Shown: positions 49,422 through 60,974, numbered from the stretch's first letter. The stretch is 64,000 nucleotides of DNA from Amaurobius ferox (GCA_951213105.1 OX578137.1:60586736-60650735); one strand, 5' to 3'. The notes: generated from the letters alone by a model not told the origin. Program-made: numbers and translations.

Positions 49422-49559
49422 ATGTCTGCAAATGGAGATCTAACTGTTTGGGATAGGGTGTGTCAAATACCTGTCTTTTTGAGAGGTTCTTCGTTTGAGA
49501 CGGACGCTGTCCCACCCGTAAGCAAAAAGTTAAATATGCGTCGAAAGTCACAAACTCTG
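49422..49559 (+). other. Possible first exon of the duplicated-exon gene
   Basis: An ATG frame of 46 codons reaches CTCTG before GTAAGAAATAT, the same donor context as the exon ending at 49,856. The frame at the donor is phase 0, which does not fit the phase-1 exons that follow, so either this is another exon type or the ATG frame is not used. A TTTTCAG acceptor precedes it at 49,393-49,399. Confidence 0.25.
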
Positions 49560-49754
49560 GTAAGAAATATCTTTAGAAGCACATCTCTGTGTCTTCAGAA
49601 TTGTTGTATTTTTTATATCAGATTTTAGGGAAATATGCGAAAAGTTAATATACAAATTGTGATTGTAATAAACTTACTTGAATACTTTACTTTAAAGAAG
49701 CCTTTCGAGTTTTATTTTTCATTATATAAATAAAAGTGTTTAATCTCTTTCCAG

Positions 49755-50108
49755 GCACCACAACATGTGAACCCCTTTCAGCCAGCACGTCACAAAATTT
49801 GGCTGATCAATCCAGTAGTGAAAATGTGACAGAAGCCAATATCGCAACGAATTCTGGTAAGAAATATTTCTGACTTTAAAATTGTCCTGTTTTTTTTAGA
49901 TTGTAGTGTATACAGGAAGTGAATATAATACTTGATATTAAAGGCATACATTGAAGATGAATTTCAAGTTTATTTTTCATTATGTAAGTAAATGTGTTTA
50001 TTCTCTCTCCAGACACCACAACACGTGAACCCCTTACAATTAGTGGATCAAAAAATTTGACTGATGAATCCAGTAGTGAAAATGTATCAGAAGCCAATAA
50101 CACACCTG
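49755..50108 (+). CDS. Two tandemly duplicated phase-1 exons of a Ser/Thr-rich protein
   Basis: Exon 49,755-49,856 (102 nt; acceptor CTCTTTCCAG, donor GTAAGA) and exon 50,013-50,108 (96 nt; acceptor CTCTCTCCAG, donor GTACGA) are both phase 1-1 and so can be skipped or repeated without frame loss. They encode TTCEPLSASTSQNLADQSSSENVTEAN and TTREPLTISGSKNLTDESSSENVSEAN-like segments; the shared core is SSSENV(T/S)EAN with N-x-S/T sites. The introns after the first donor and between the exons also match (GTAAGAAATAT..., TTTATTTTTCATTATRTAA...), so exon and intron were copied together. No transmembrane segment or signal peptide is seen. The start of the protein and its end are unknown; to the right the locus is cut by repeat family B. 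Compare the threonine-rich exon at 59,119-58,296, which starts in the same phase with GTTTE. Confidence 0.6.
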
Positions 50109-50129
50109 GTACGAAATATTTCTGTATAC

Positions 50130-50445
50130 TTTTGTACTACTTTTGTATTTGAACGCAAATAGTCATTTATCTGCTGTAAGAATGACTTATTACTCCGTCC
50201 ATAACGTTTGGCGACGAATTTGGCAGAATGTCGCTGACTTGGCGACATTTTTAATTGTTGCCAAATTAACAAAAGTCACGGCAAATGGATAAAAATGACG
50301 CTAAATTAATGAAAATAACGACTAATTGAAGAAAATTTAATATCTTGGAAAGAATATATCTACTATAAGAATAGCATTTTTTTTAACTGTAAAAGTAGTA
50401 AATTCATTGCATTATATAAGGAAAGTCATGTGTTGCCCACATCAG
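50130..50445 (+). repeat. Repeat family B, 3' part
   Basis: From TTTGTATTTGAACGC to GGAAAGTCATGTGTTGCCCACATCAG, as at 55,855-56,175. Confidence 0.8.
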
Positions 50446-50649
50446 AGTTTTTGAAACTAAAATTTGAAATATGACATTTTGATAGTGAAGTTCCAACGAA
50501 CGAAGTTAAAATTTTATGGGATATATAAGATTATTTGTTAAATTGTCGGCGTAATTCCAGTAACAAACGAACAAACAAGTTTAAAACACTATTGAATGAG
50601 AGATTAGAATAAAGAAAATACTAATTAAGTAAATGAACAAAAAAGCAAA

Positions 50650-52729
50650 ATAAGAAGAACAAGAAAGATCAATCATGCATAAGCATTGATTATGAAACAC
50701 TTTCCAACTGAAATGCAATTTCATTTAAAAATTTCTAAAATGTGGTACATTCAGTGGTGATTTCTTTTACATTATCACAGTACTACAGTAATTTATTATA
50801 CTTAAATATTTAAAACTGTATCGAAATATAAATCATCTGATTCTCTATGCAAAATCAATGAATATTTCATTCATATAACTTGTATTCCAGACTCCAGAGC
50901 TAAATAATTTTGTGTGAAAAAAATGCAGCGATTCTTATCTAACTCCCCTTACAATCGCTTGAGATATTTGCATTCTGCATAAGTTAAAATTAGGCTTCGT
51001 TGAAGAAATAATAAAAGTTTAGGGATCATTTAAAATCACAACTATTGTAATTGCATAGGCACGGAATTTAGATACACAGATAATACACAGATACACAGTA
51101 AATATGCATGTGTGTGTGTATTCAAAGTATTGGACTCGTGCCGAAGATCGGAACTCGAATTTTCGAAGGATATACACGTTTTGAGACTTCCAGAACACGA
51201 AAGAACCATTTTTAGGAAGACGTCTGTGTGTACAAGGGTGTATCTGTGTATGTTTCTGTGTGTCTGTGAGGATATTACATCCACTCTAATTGAAAAACTA
51301 ATGGACCGAATTTCAGAAAATTTGGTAGGTATGTTTTTTGTGGGAAATCCTGATGTTCATTAGATTATAGTACGATTCGTAGTAAAAGAATCTGCCTTCT
51401 TTGCGAAATGGCCGGCAGAAATTGCCTTTATCCACTCTAGCTAAAAACTAATGGAACAAATTTAACATAATTTGGTGTATAATATTTCAATAACCTACAA
51501 GTGATTTATATACCAAATTTAACAAAATTTGGTATATAAATCATTTGCAGGTTGTTCTAGTACGATTCGGGAAAAAGGAACGGGCTATTTTTACGAAATG
51601 GCCCGCAAAAATCGTTAAATATAAAAATAAAAGACTACGTGTGCTCAATTATATCAATTAAGTTCCCATTTTATACGTGATTTTTGACAACAAAAAGAAT
51701 AAGACTAACCCCATCACTCTAGGACTAGGCGTTCTTGAGATATTCTAGTTTTTTTGCGTTTTCGCTACGCCACCTTTGACAATAAGTCCAGCTATCAAAT
51801 GAGAACCAAATTTAAGTGTGACGTGCAAATTCAATGTCTTTTAAAATACTTATGGCTGTTATTTTGTGCAGATAAACTCAAATTATCATTGAAGAAATAA
51901 AGAGAACGTGAGTATGAGTCTGCAGGGAAGGACATGTGCTGCCCACATCAGAATTTTTAACAATATTACAACAATGATTTATAGAAGTGAACGGGTATTA
52001 TTTGCAGGCCATTTCGAAAAAAATGTATGATCTATATTTAAAGATCCACCAAATTTTTGTAGAATAAAATGTTCAACAAATTTAGGTTTTTACCAAATTT
52101 TAACTCTCTAGGGCGCAGGAAAGTGCATTAAAAATGCCATCAAATAAGTATATCATGAAGAGTTATATAAAATTAAAAAAAAAATGTAAAATTGTTATCT
52201 ACCAAATTTATTTTAAAATGTGAAGCCTCTTTCATACACAATACGATTAAGCTCTTGGAAAGATATTTATTATATAATATATCTTTTTTTTCTTTCTGAA
52301 GGATATCCCAAAAGTCAGAATTTAATTGAATTTGTTTTTTACCTTATATTAAATAATTTTTAATTAAAAAACTACTTAATATATTTTACTAAATTTTTTT
52401 TATATATTTTATGGGATAATGTGAATATTTCCTGAAAATTTCGAAGCAATTTGTGAATTTTAAATTTGCTTAAAAAATGTTTGAAAAATTAGGTCCCATA
52501 GGGTTCAATGTATATCACTTTTTCAACCCGGGTTCAAGAAAAAACTAATTGGGTGATATTATTTACTTATATTCCCATAGGTCCCACAGACCGTCTGAAA
52601 AACATACTAAAATTTCATTTTGATAAAGTCATTTTTACGGCAGTTATTGTGCTAACAGACAGACAGACAGAGAGACAGACAGAATGAACAAAGTCATAAA
52701 CACTTTTCAACTATGTTGTAAAGTGCTAA
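50650..52729 (+). repeat. Dispersed repeat family A, copy 2, with a family B-like insert
   Basis: Outer parts (50,650-51,060 and 52,340-52,729) follow copy 1. The middle, 51,070-51,945, is B-like: CTCGAATTTTCGAAGG palindrome, TG-rich tract, then ACTAATGGACCGAATTTC and GACATGTGCTGCCCACATCAG. Terminal hairpin AACACTTTTCAAC/GTTGTAAAGTG at 52,699-52,725. Confidence 0.7.
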
Positions 52730-52879
52730 AAAGCTGTTTCGGTCGGAAGCTATATGAGCTGATAAATGAAGTCAAGAATGAAGGATATTTTTCCCGGTTA
52801 CGGAGACGTCTGGAAAAAATTTGATGTGACCACCGCATGACTACATACTCAGACTTCCCCTACAGGCTCAAATTCTTTT

Positions 52880-54165
52880 TTAACACTTTACAACAAAGTT
52901 GAAAAGTGTTTATGACTTTGTTCATTCTGTCTGTCTGTCTGTCCGTTAGCACGATAATTGCCGTAAAAATGACTTAATCAAAATGAAATTTTAGTATGTT
53001 GTTCAGACGGTCTGTAGGACCTATGGGAATATAAATGAATAATATCACCCAATTAGTTTTGGATTGAACCCGGGCTGAAAAAATGAAATACATTGAGCCC
53101 AATGGGACCTAATTTTTCAAACATTTTTTAAGCGGATTTAAAATTCACAAATTGCTTCGAAAATTTTAGGTAATAGTCAAATTGTTCCATAAAATATATA
53201 AAAAAAATTCAGCGAAATATATTCAGTAGTTTTTAAATAAAAATTAAAATAATAATTATACATCTTATATGAAACGATCACGTGACCATGATATGAAACG
53301 ATCACATGACCCACTTCAAAATGATATATGGCATCCATCTTGTTTCAAAATCGTGATTTTTTTAAAGTTCTTTTTAATTCATATTGAGTGTTGTATCCGT
53401 CCTAAAACTACTTTATTTTTGCTTAAATTCTGTGCATCTACATACTAAAACAACACAATGACAATATATTTGACTTTAATTTCTCATTCAAATTTGATTA
53501 TGTCTACAACTAAGCCTATTTTTCACCTATGTAAAATGTAAACAGCAAAATATGTAGAATGGGTTGTATTAGAATTACTGTATTTCTTTAACACAAAATA
53601 ATTCAGTCCATGGAGTCTGCATGGCTGATATGAATGAAATATTAATTGATTTTATAAACAGAAGGACGATTTTTTTCGATGAAGTTTTAAGCATAGAGTT
53701 TATGAATTGTAGCTCCATGGTCTTAATTTTTAAATAAAATAAATTATTATAGTATTGTGATGAATGAAATGAATGAAATCCTGCTTTTATAGAGAGATCC
53801 AGGCGTGTTATTTTTACTATGACGTCATTTGAATTTATTTCAGTTGTTTTCGATGAAGTTTTCAAATATAATAAATTATCGTAGTATTATGATAGTTTTA
53901 AAAATATTACCGTGGAATGTATTGCATTTTAGAGATATTTAAACCATGCAATTTATATTTCAATGCCGTCATTTGAATGAAGTTCATTTTTTTCAATGAA
54001 GGTTTAAGTTTTCAAATATAATAAATCAATGTAGTATTGTGATAAGTTTTAAAATATTACCGAGGAATGTATTGCATTTTCGACTTTTTTAAATAAAATT
54101 GCATTGAAGTTGGAAAGTGTTTCATAATCAATGCTTTAAGCATGATTGATCTTTCTTGTTTCTTT
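52880..54165 (-). repeat. Dispersed repeat family A, copy 3, reversed
   Basis: Reverse complement of copies 1 and 2, from the terminal hairpin (52,881-52,911) and (TCTG)n tract (52,926-52,942) back to ATCAATCATGC at 54,160. The inner end contains two to three degenerate tandem units (AATAAATTATYGTAGTATTRTGAT, TTTTCGATGAAGTTTT). Confidence 0.75.
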
Positions 54166-54244
54166 CTTTCTTTTACAATTCATTACATTGAGTTTAATAG
54201 CACAAAATAACACGCATAATTGTTTGAAATTACACAAAATTAAC

Positions 54245-54850
54245 AGTTTTGTTTCAATTTTCAATTTCATTCGGCGACTGGACATAATTTCAAAGGTGAC
54301 TGGGCAAAAATGCAAATAAACTAAACTGTCTCAAGAACGGTTAATCCAAGGGCTATGGGGTTACTTTTATTCTTTCCGTCATCAAAAATTGCGTATAAAA
54401 CAAGCATTTTATTTACACCTTTGAGCATGCGTATTCTTTTATTTCAGATTTTGGCAATTTTTGCGAACAATTTTGGGAGGGAAAAAAATAAAGAAAAAGC
54501 AAGTTCATTCTTTCCGAATCGTACCAAAATCTAATCAACACCAAAGATAATCTACCAATTTTTGTAAAATTTGGTCAATTACTTATTCAGTTAGGGTGGA
54601 TATATACTTCTTTTGCGGGCCATTTCGTAAAAAAGACAGGTTCTCTTCTTCGGAATCGCACCAACATCTAATCAGCACTAGGGTAACTCACAAGGAACAT
54701 CTACCAAATTTTGTGAAATTCGGTCAATTATTTTTTTAGCTAGCGTGGCAGATATTCATTGCACAGACAGGCACACAGGTAGATAGACAGGCACACGCAG
54801 ACGTCACGCTAAAATAGTTATTTCGAGTTCTAGAGTGCTCGAAATGTGCA
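54245..54850 (-). repeat. B-like repeat, reversed
   Basis: Read leftwards it has CGTGTGCCTGTCTATCTACC (54,775-54,794), then TTGACCGAATTTCACAAAATTTGG and TACGAAATGGCCCGC, the same blocks in the same order as 51,230-51,610. Confidence 0.65.
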
Positions 54851-55237
54851 GATCCGTCGAAAACTATAATAATTTATATATATGAAAAGTATAATAATTT
54901 ATATACGAGTTATGTCTTGAGAAACATTAAAATTCTAAAAACATTTTATCCTTGAAAAATTAAAATAATTATTAACAACAACAAAAAAAAAAAAAAATCA
55001 AAATTTTCTTGAGTAATAAAAATTGTAAAAATAATAATATCGTTGAACTGAAAAGATGCAAATAAATGAAGCCAATAATGTTAAATTTTATTTTCTGTGT
55101 TTTTTAAAATAGTTGAGATTCTAAAAATTAATAACATTCTAACATTCTAAAAATGAATAACATAAAACAAGTAATCATAATATAACTTTTCTGTGCTTCT
55201 TTATAAGAAATTTATTTATTATTTTATTAAAGTCATA

Positions 55238-56175
55238 TTACTTTACTTATATACATAACGTATAAGGAAAGTATTGTGACGGGGTCGAAAATTCGAATTC
55301 GAGTTTTCGACGGGAGAGCACGTTTCAAGCATTCCTGATCACGAATCAAACATTTTTGAAGTGGTGTGTGTGTGTGTGTGTGAAAGTATGTGTGTGTGTG
55401 TGTGTGTCAGTGAGCCTGTGGAGACGATAACTGACGAACAAATGGACCGATTCGAACAAAATTTGGTACAAAAATCACAATCTGTAAATACTGGAAGCTT
55501 ATTGTTTTTATATGCAATCGAATGCACAGAACTCCCCTAAATTTTCGAATGAAATTTTGAAAAAATCATCAAAAAATCAAAACCACTAATAAAGTTATAC
55601 AAATAGACATTTATTATGTAATTTTTCATTAGAAAACGATTGGCATAAATTTTAGAACGCTAACATGAACCGTTCTCGAGATATTGCACATTTTTCAAAA
55701 AAATTATGAAAAAGTCATATAAAATTAAAAAAAAAATATTTCCTATTGAGAAACATGTTCATTTTTCATATGTAATATCATGTGATAAATTGGGTGATCA
55801 TTCTCTTGGATCCAGCTCGTTCCATTCATGAAACAATATACTTTGAGTAATACTTTTGTATTTGAACGCCAATAGTCATTTATCTGCTGTACGAATGACT
55901 TATTTCTTCGTCCATAACGCTTGGCGAGATTTTGGCGACGAATTTGGCGGAATGTCGCCAACTTGGCGACTTTTTGAAATGTTGCCAAATTAACGAAAAT
56001 CTCGCCAAATGGATAGAAATGATGCTAAATCAATGAAAATGACGACTAATTGTCGAAAATTCAATATCTTGGAAAGAACATTAGTACCTACTATAAGAAA
56101 AACCTATTTTTTTTACTGTAAAAGTAGTAAATTCATTACATTATATAAGGAAAGTCATGTGTTGCCCACATCAGA
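55238..56175 (+). repeat. Repeat family B, nearly complete copy
   Basis: Begins with a palindrome around TATACATAACGTATA plus GGAAAGTATTGTGACGGGG, then a TCGAAAA...TTTTCGA palindrome, (TG)n tracts, AATGGACCGATTCGAAC and many short GTCGCCAA/TTGGCGA motifs (55,920-56,000). Ends GGAAAGTCATGTGTTGCCCACATCAG. Very like 59,406-60,366. Confidence 0.88.
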
Positions 56176-56395
56176 TTTTTTTTAATTGTTTACTTTCAAT
56201 AGACATAGGATATTAAATCGGTTTGGAGAGTTAGTTGGTCATAAAAATTAATTTGAGTTTTGAGAATGTCCTTCCACTGTAGCAAGTGATTTCCACCGAT
56301 TTCTATTTGTTCATATTTTAGTGGGACTCTAAAGTATCTGGGGTCTCTGAAATTGGACTCCAGATTGTCCTAATAGACAATCAGGCGCTGAATAC

Positions 56396-56441
56396 GTACA
56401 TTTTACATAAATGTCAGAAATGACATTTATGTAAAATGTAC
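56396..56441. other. Perfect 21-bp hairpin with GAAA loop
   Basis: 56,396-56,416 is the exact reverse complement of 56,421-56,441; the loop is GAAA. It is flanked to the right by two direct copies of ACAGTGAGAGTTGATTT (56,444-56,480). Confidence 0.9.
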
Positions 56442-56762
56442 AGACAGTGAGAGTTGATTTACAGTGAGAGTTGATTTTTCAGTCATTGTCGGTAATCACT
56501 AGTAACTATTGACTTTTACTAGCGTTGTTGGAGAAAGTTCATTTATGATCTGAGATTGTAGATTATAATCAACTTTCCCTAATGATTGTTGACAGTAACT
56601 AGGGTTTGTCGAAAATCAATGCGTCTGATTGGGTAGAGTTGAATGAGGTTTACTGATTAAATAATTCCAATTAAATAATAGATCAAGTCCAAAAGAGCAT
56701 TAGCATTGAGTTCGTTGAGAACCAGCATTAGATTTTTCAAGAAATCCTCCCTGGTAATTCCA

Positions 56763-57155
56763 CCCCCCCCGGGGCGGGCCACCCAAGATGGTGGTTTCGG
56801 ATGTTGGCTCTGTAGCCTTGATCCTCCAAACTGGGGGGCAAATTAATCCGGGGGTAATAAACCTCGCTGCTGATGACTCACGGATGCAATCGCGGAAGTG
56901 ACGAGGCAGTCCCCGGACTCTTCCAGGTGGCTGGATCACGGGACTGTGGCTCTTTATGCCCTGAGCCCAGGTCTGGCCGGTGACCGGAGTCGGGCCCGGC
57001 AGGTGCCTGCGGCCCCTGCCCGGTGAATGATTCCGCCGTGTTTCGCGACCGAGGTTGCGGCTTTGCTGGAAAAGAGATGTAGGGGTTTCGCCTCGATCTC
57101 CCACTGAAAGCTATAAACCCTAGTTGGTTAGCTGGGCTCGCAGGTATGTAATCTG
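56763..57155 (-). mobile_element. GC-rich 393-bp insertion with 15-bp target duplication
   Basis: Base composition changes sharply at both borders. tccctggtaattcca occurs at 56,748-56,762 and again at 57,156-57,170. Starts with a C8 run and CCCGGGGCGGGCC. On the minus strand long frames (57,104-56,700 and 57,171-56,878) cross it, with KATEPTSETTILGG near 56,790-56,830. The duplication points to retroposition of a SINE or a truncated LINE; the source was not recognised. Confidence 0.75.
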
Positions 57156-57170
57156 TCCCTGGTAATTCCA

Positions 57171-58295
57171 ATACAGGAAAGATGACCCGGCCATGCTCTT
57201 GGCAAAAAGTGGGATTAACCTTTTGCTACGTACAATCTTCATAGACCCGTAAATGCTTACTTCTGAATCTTAAAAAGGCAGACAGGGAAGATTTATCTTT
57301 GCGATCGTTATCAACACTCACTGCTAGAACTCAGGATTATCGAAAATTATTAGGGAGAGTTAATTTCTTTGACTATTATCAACCCTCACTACTCCAGTAA
57401 GGGAGTGTCGCCATTTTCTAGTGATTGTCGACATTTATTAATTATCAACTCCTACTGTTATATATCGATTTTAAAAAAAGACATAAATTTCCTTTTTTTT
57501 CAGCAACTGAAAAAATAAATCAAAATGTAAATGTATTAGAGTTTTAACACTTATTTTATTGGTTAACGTGGGCAAGTGGTATTTATAAGAGTATTTACAA
57601 AGTGGTAATGTGGAAGGAGGGGGAGGGGGCATTTATTACGTTTATTTCTTGTAGTAAAACTTGCCATTGAAATTTGTAGTGTTAATCAACGTCTTTATTT
57701 TGTTTATTTAATTGCATTTATTTTCTGTTTCACATGAGCTTAATATCTATTCCATTAAATGCACTATATTTGTGACAAAGCTAATTTAACAGTAGAGAGG
57801 CTCAATTTGTAATCCTTCATTAAGTTATATAGTCCATCTATTAAATTCTGTTAATAATTAAAACGTATATTTGCTGTATTAAATCAATGCCTTGAGTTCA
57901 AGTCAACTACGGGTATAATGAAAGCTCAATATTATATTTATGATTTGTATATTTCAATGAAAAATTATTCATAATTCACATTACTATTATAATCATCTAA
58001 TCCATCTACACATAATGGGAGTATGAATACAAAACTGTGCAAATAGGCAGTCATTTCTTTTACGGTACTTAAAACTTACTTTTGCAGCAAGCATAGGCAA
58101 TATATTATGAAAATTGTTAGTTATATATCAATTTTTGATTCATTAAAGAGTCTACTTTCGATTGAGTCATATGCTGCTTAATTCACTGACTGGACGATGA
58201 CAGAATTAGAATTAAGAATTTAGGAATGGCACCCATGGTAAAAGTTTTTTGAAAATTCATTAAAGTCTTAGTAGTAGCTCAATTGTAGTAGTAGC
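57171..58295. other. Non-coding stretch
   Basis: No gene. GAGAGTTGAT/GTCGACA-like motifs at 56,440-57,460 suggest an old, diffuse repeat around the GC-rich insertion. Confidence 0.4.
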
Positions 58296-59119
58296 TCAAT
58301 CTAGTATTGTTGTAGAAGGAGCGAAATCTTGTGTTGCTGTAGTAGTAGCACCATCTGTAGTAGTAGTAGTACCATGTGTAGTAGAAGTAGCACCATCTGT
58401 AGTAGTAATAGCACCATCTGAATTAGTAGTAGCGCAATCTGGTATTGATGTAGTAGTATCATCTAAAGTAGTAGTAGTAGCATAAGCTGTAGTAGTAGTA
58501 GCACCATCTGTAGTTGTAGTAGCACTATTTGTAGTAGTAGTAGTCGCACCATCTGTAGTAGTAGTAGTAGCGCAATCTGGTATTGATGTAGTAGTAGCAC
58601 CACCTGTAGTAGTAGTAGCACCATCTGTATTAGTAATAGTAGCACTATCTGTAGTAGTAGTAGCACCATCTGTAGTAGTAGTGGCGCAATCTGTAGTAGA
58701 AGTAGCACCATCTGTAGTAGTAGTAGCACCATCTGAATTAGTAGTAGTAGCACAATCTGCAGTAGTAGTAGCATCATCTGAAGTAGTATTAGTAGCACCA
58801 TCTATAGTAGTAGCAGCACTATCTGTAGTAGTAGTAGTAGCACCATCTGTAGTAGTAGTAGCGCAATCTGGTATTGATGTAGTAGTAGCACCACCTGCAG
58901 TAGTAGTAGTACCATCTGTATTAGTAATAGTAGCACTATCTGTAGTAGTAGTAGCACCATCTGTTGTAGTAGTAGCGCAATCTGTAGTAGAAGTAGCACC
59001 ATCTGTAGTAGTAGTATTACCATCTGTAGTAGTAGTAGTAGCGCAATCTGGTATTGATGTAGTAGTAGCACCATCTGTAGTAGTAGTAATACAGTCTAGA
59101 TCTTTTTCTGTTGTTGTAC
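58296..59119 (-). CDS. Threonine-rich terminal exon, mucin-like repeats
   Basis: One 824-nt exon: acceptor CACTTATTTTCAG just right of 59,119, phase 1, stop TGA at 58,298-58,296. It starts GTTTEKDLDC and is built of TTTT blocks alternating with DGA, DCA, DSA and SIPDCA; a larger unit containing GATTTSIPDCATTTT recurs three or four times. Composition (Thr over half, regular Asp, single Cys) suggests a heavily O-glycosylated extracellular or cuticular protein, but no signal peptide is in view because upstream exons (to the right) were not found. The DNA is a (GTAGTA)-type repeat, so unit number probably varies between individuals. The opposite strand has an equally long valine/alanine frame, judged to be a shadow. 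Same start phase and first residues as the exons at 49,755 and 50,013. Confidence 0.6.
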
Positions 59120-59405
59120 CTGAAAATAAGTGAAAACAGTTTAACATCTGTAGTTTTGTAATACTTATGTGGATCCAGTCTAATGGAACCTAAATGGTTT
59201 TGCATGAATAACATTTTATAAAATAAAACTCAATTTTTGTAATCTCTCTGTATTAAAAAAAGTAGCTGACGGCGCCGCTGTTTGACAAATTTCTCGTTTC
59301 TCGAGATTTTTTGCTTCTTACCGCAAAAACTATTGCATATAAAAATATGAAATTTGGTATACTTGTAGAAAAAGCTTTGGAAAATACGCTGAAATGAACC
59401 GTTTT

Positions 59406-59549
59406 TACTTTCCTTATATACATAATGTATAAGGAAAGTATTGTGACGGGGTCGAAAATTCGAATTCGAGTTTTCGACGGGAGAGCACGTTTCAAGCATC
59501 CCTGATCACGAATCAAACATTTTTGAAGTGATGTCTGTGTGTGTGTATG

Positions 59550-59587
<38 letters not shown>

Positions 59588-60366
59588 TATGTGTGTGTGT
59601 GTGTGTGTCAGTGAGTCTGTGGAGACGATAACTGACGAACGAATGGACCGATTCGAACCAAATTTGGTACAAAAATCACAATCCGTAAACACTGGAAGCC
59701 TATTGTTTTTATACGTAATCGAATGTTCAGAACCCCCCTAAATTTTCGAATGAAATTTTGAAAAAATCGTCAAAAAATCAAAACCGCTAATAAAGTTACG
59801 CAAATAGACATTTCTTATGTAATTTTTCATTAGAAAACGATTGGCTTAAATTTTAGAACGCTAACATAAACCGTTCTCGAGATATTGTACATTTTTAAAA
59901 AAAATTATGAAAAAGTCACATAAAAAAAAAAAATTCCTATTGAGAAACATGTTCACTTTTCATATGTAATACCATGCGATAAATTGAGTGACATCATTCT
60001 CGTGGATCTAGCTCGTTCCATTCATGAAAAAATATACTTTGAATAATACTTTCGTATTGGAACGCCGTCATTTATCTGCTGTAAGAATAACTTTTTTCTT
60101 ATTGCATAACGCTTAGCGAGATTTTGGCGACGAATTTGTCGGAGTGTCGCCAACTTGGCGACTTTTTCGAAATGTTGCCAAATTAATGAAAATCTCGCCA
60201 AATGGATAAAAATGTTGCTAAATCAATGAAAATGACGACTAATTGTCGAAAATTCAATATCTTGGAAAGAATATTAGTATCTACTATAAGAAAAACCTAT
60301 TTTTTTACTGTAAAAGTAGTAAATTCATTACATTATATAAGGAAAGTCATGTGTTGCCCACATCAG
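59406..60366 (+). repeat. Repeat family B, complete copy
   Basis: Left end is a palindrome, TACTTTCCTTATA/TATAAGGAAAGTA (59,405-59,440), then TCGAAAATTCGAATTCGAG palindrome, (TG)n at 59,538-59,582 and 59,589-59,607, AATGGACCGATTCGAACC, and the same end block as other copies. Confidence 0.88.
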
Positions 60367-60894
60367 ATTTTTTGATATGTATTGTAGCTTAAGAAATATT
60401 TAATGTCAAAATCAAGGACAATATATTTGAGCTGCGAGTTTGCGTCCTGGATAGATTAACAATAGCAAGACCACGAATTTTTGAAAGTAGGTACCTACAT
60501 GAGCGAATTTTTGCAGGACGGAGCCCTTGTTTTAATTTCGATGTAGTTTTTGAGATATTTTACTTTTTATGCACTTCTGAAGTGAACTTTTTTTTTTCGT
60601 ATCGGCACGTCTAGCGATTTCTCTGTCTCATACCGCAAAAACTGTAACATACAAAAATATGAAATTTGGTGCATTTATAGAGAAATAATAGAATAATACG
60701 ATGGAATAAACTATTTATAGATTTAAACTTTAGTTTGGCATAAAACAGCTCGTGAAGCGAGTTCATGATCAAAGAATACAGTTTCTGGATTCCCTAGGCA
60801 AAGAAAGATCCCTGCTTTTTCTTCCTGCGGAAAATAAGCAGGATAGAAAAGATTTTTGAAAGTAGAATTTTTAGGAAAGATAGATATGAAGCGA

Positions 60895-60962
60895 GCTCTG
60901 CGAACGCAGCGAGTAGGAGGCAAAGCCCTCGAACGGAGCGAGCAGGGGGCAGAGTCCCCTAG
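60895..60962. repeat. GC-rich 30-bp direct repeat
   Basis: GAACGCAGCGAGTAGGAGGC followed by AAAGCCCTC, then GAACGGAGCGAGCAGGGGGC followed by AGAGTCCCCT, beginning at 60,901 and 60,932. Each half can fold (GGGG...CCCC). Composition unlike the surroundings. Confidence 0.6.
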
Positions 60963-60974
60963 TGCTGAAAAAAA

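Noticed and set aside
58681..59133. Long + strand frame rich in valine, alanine and serine
   Set aside because: It is the reverse reading of a GTA-type repeat. The minus frame is longer, ends at a natural stop and has a good splice acceptor at its start.
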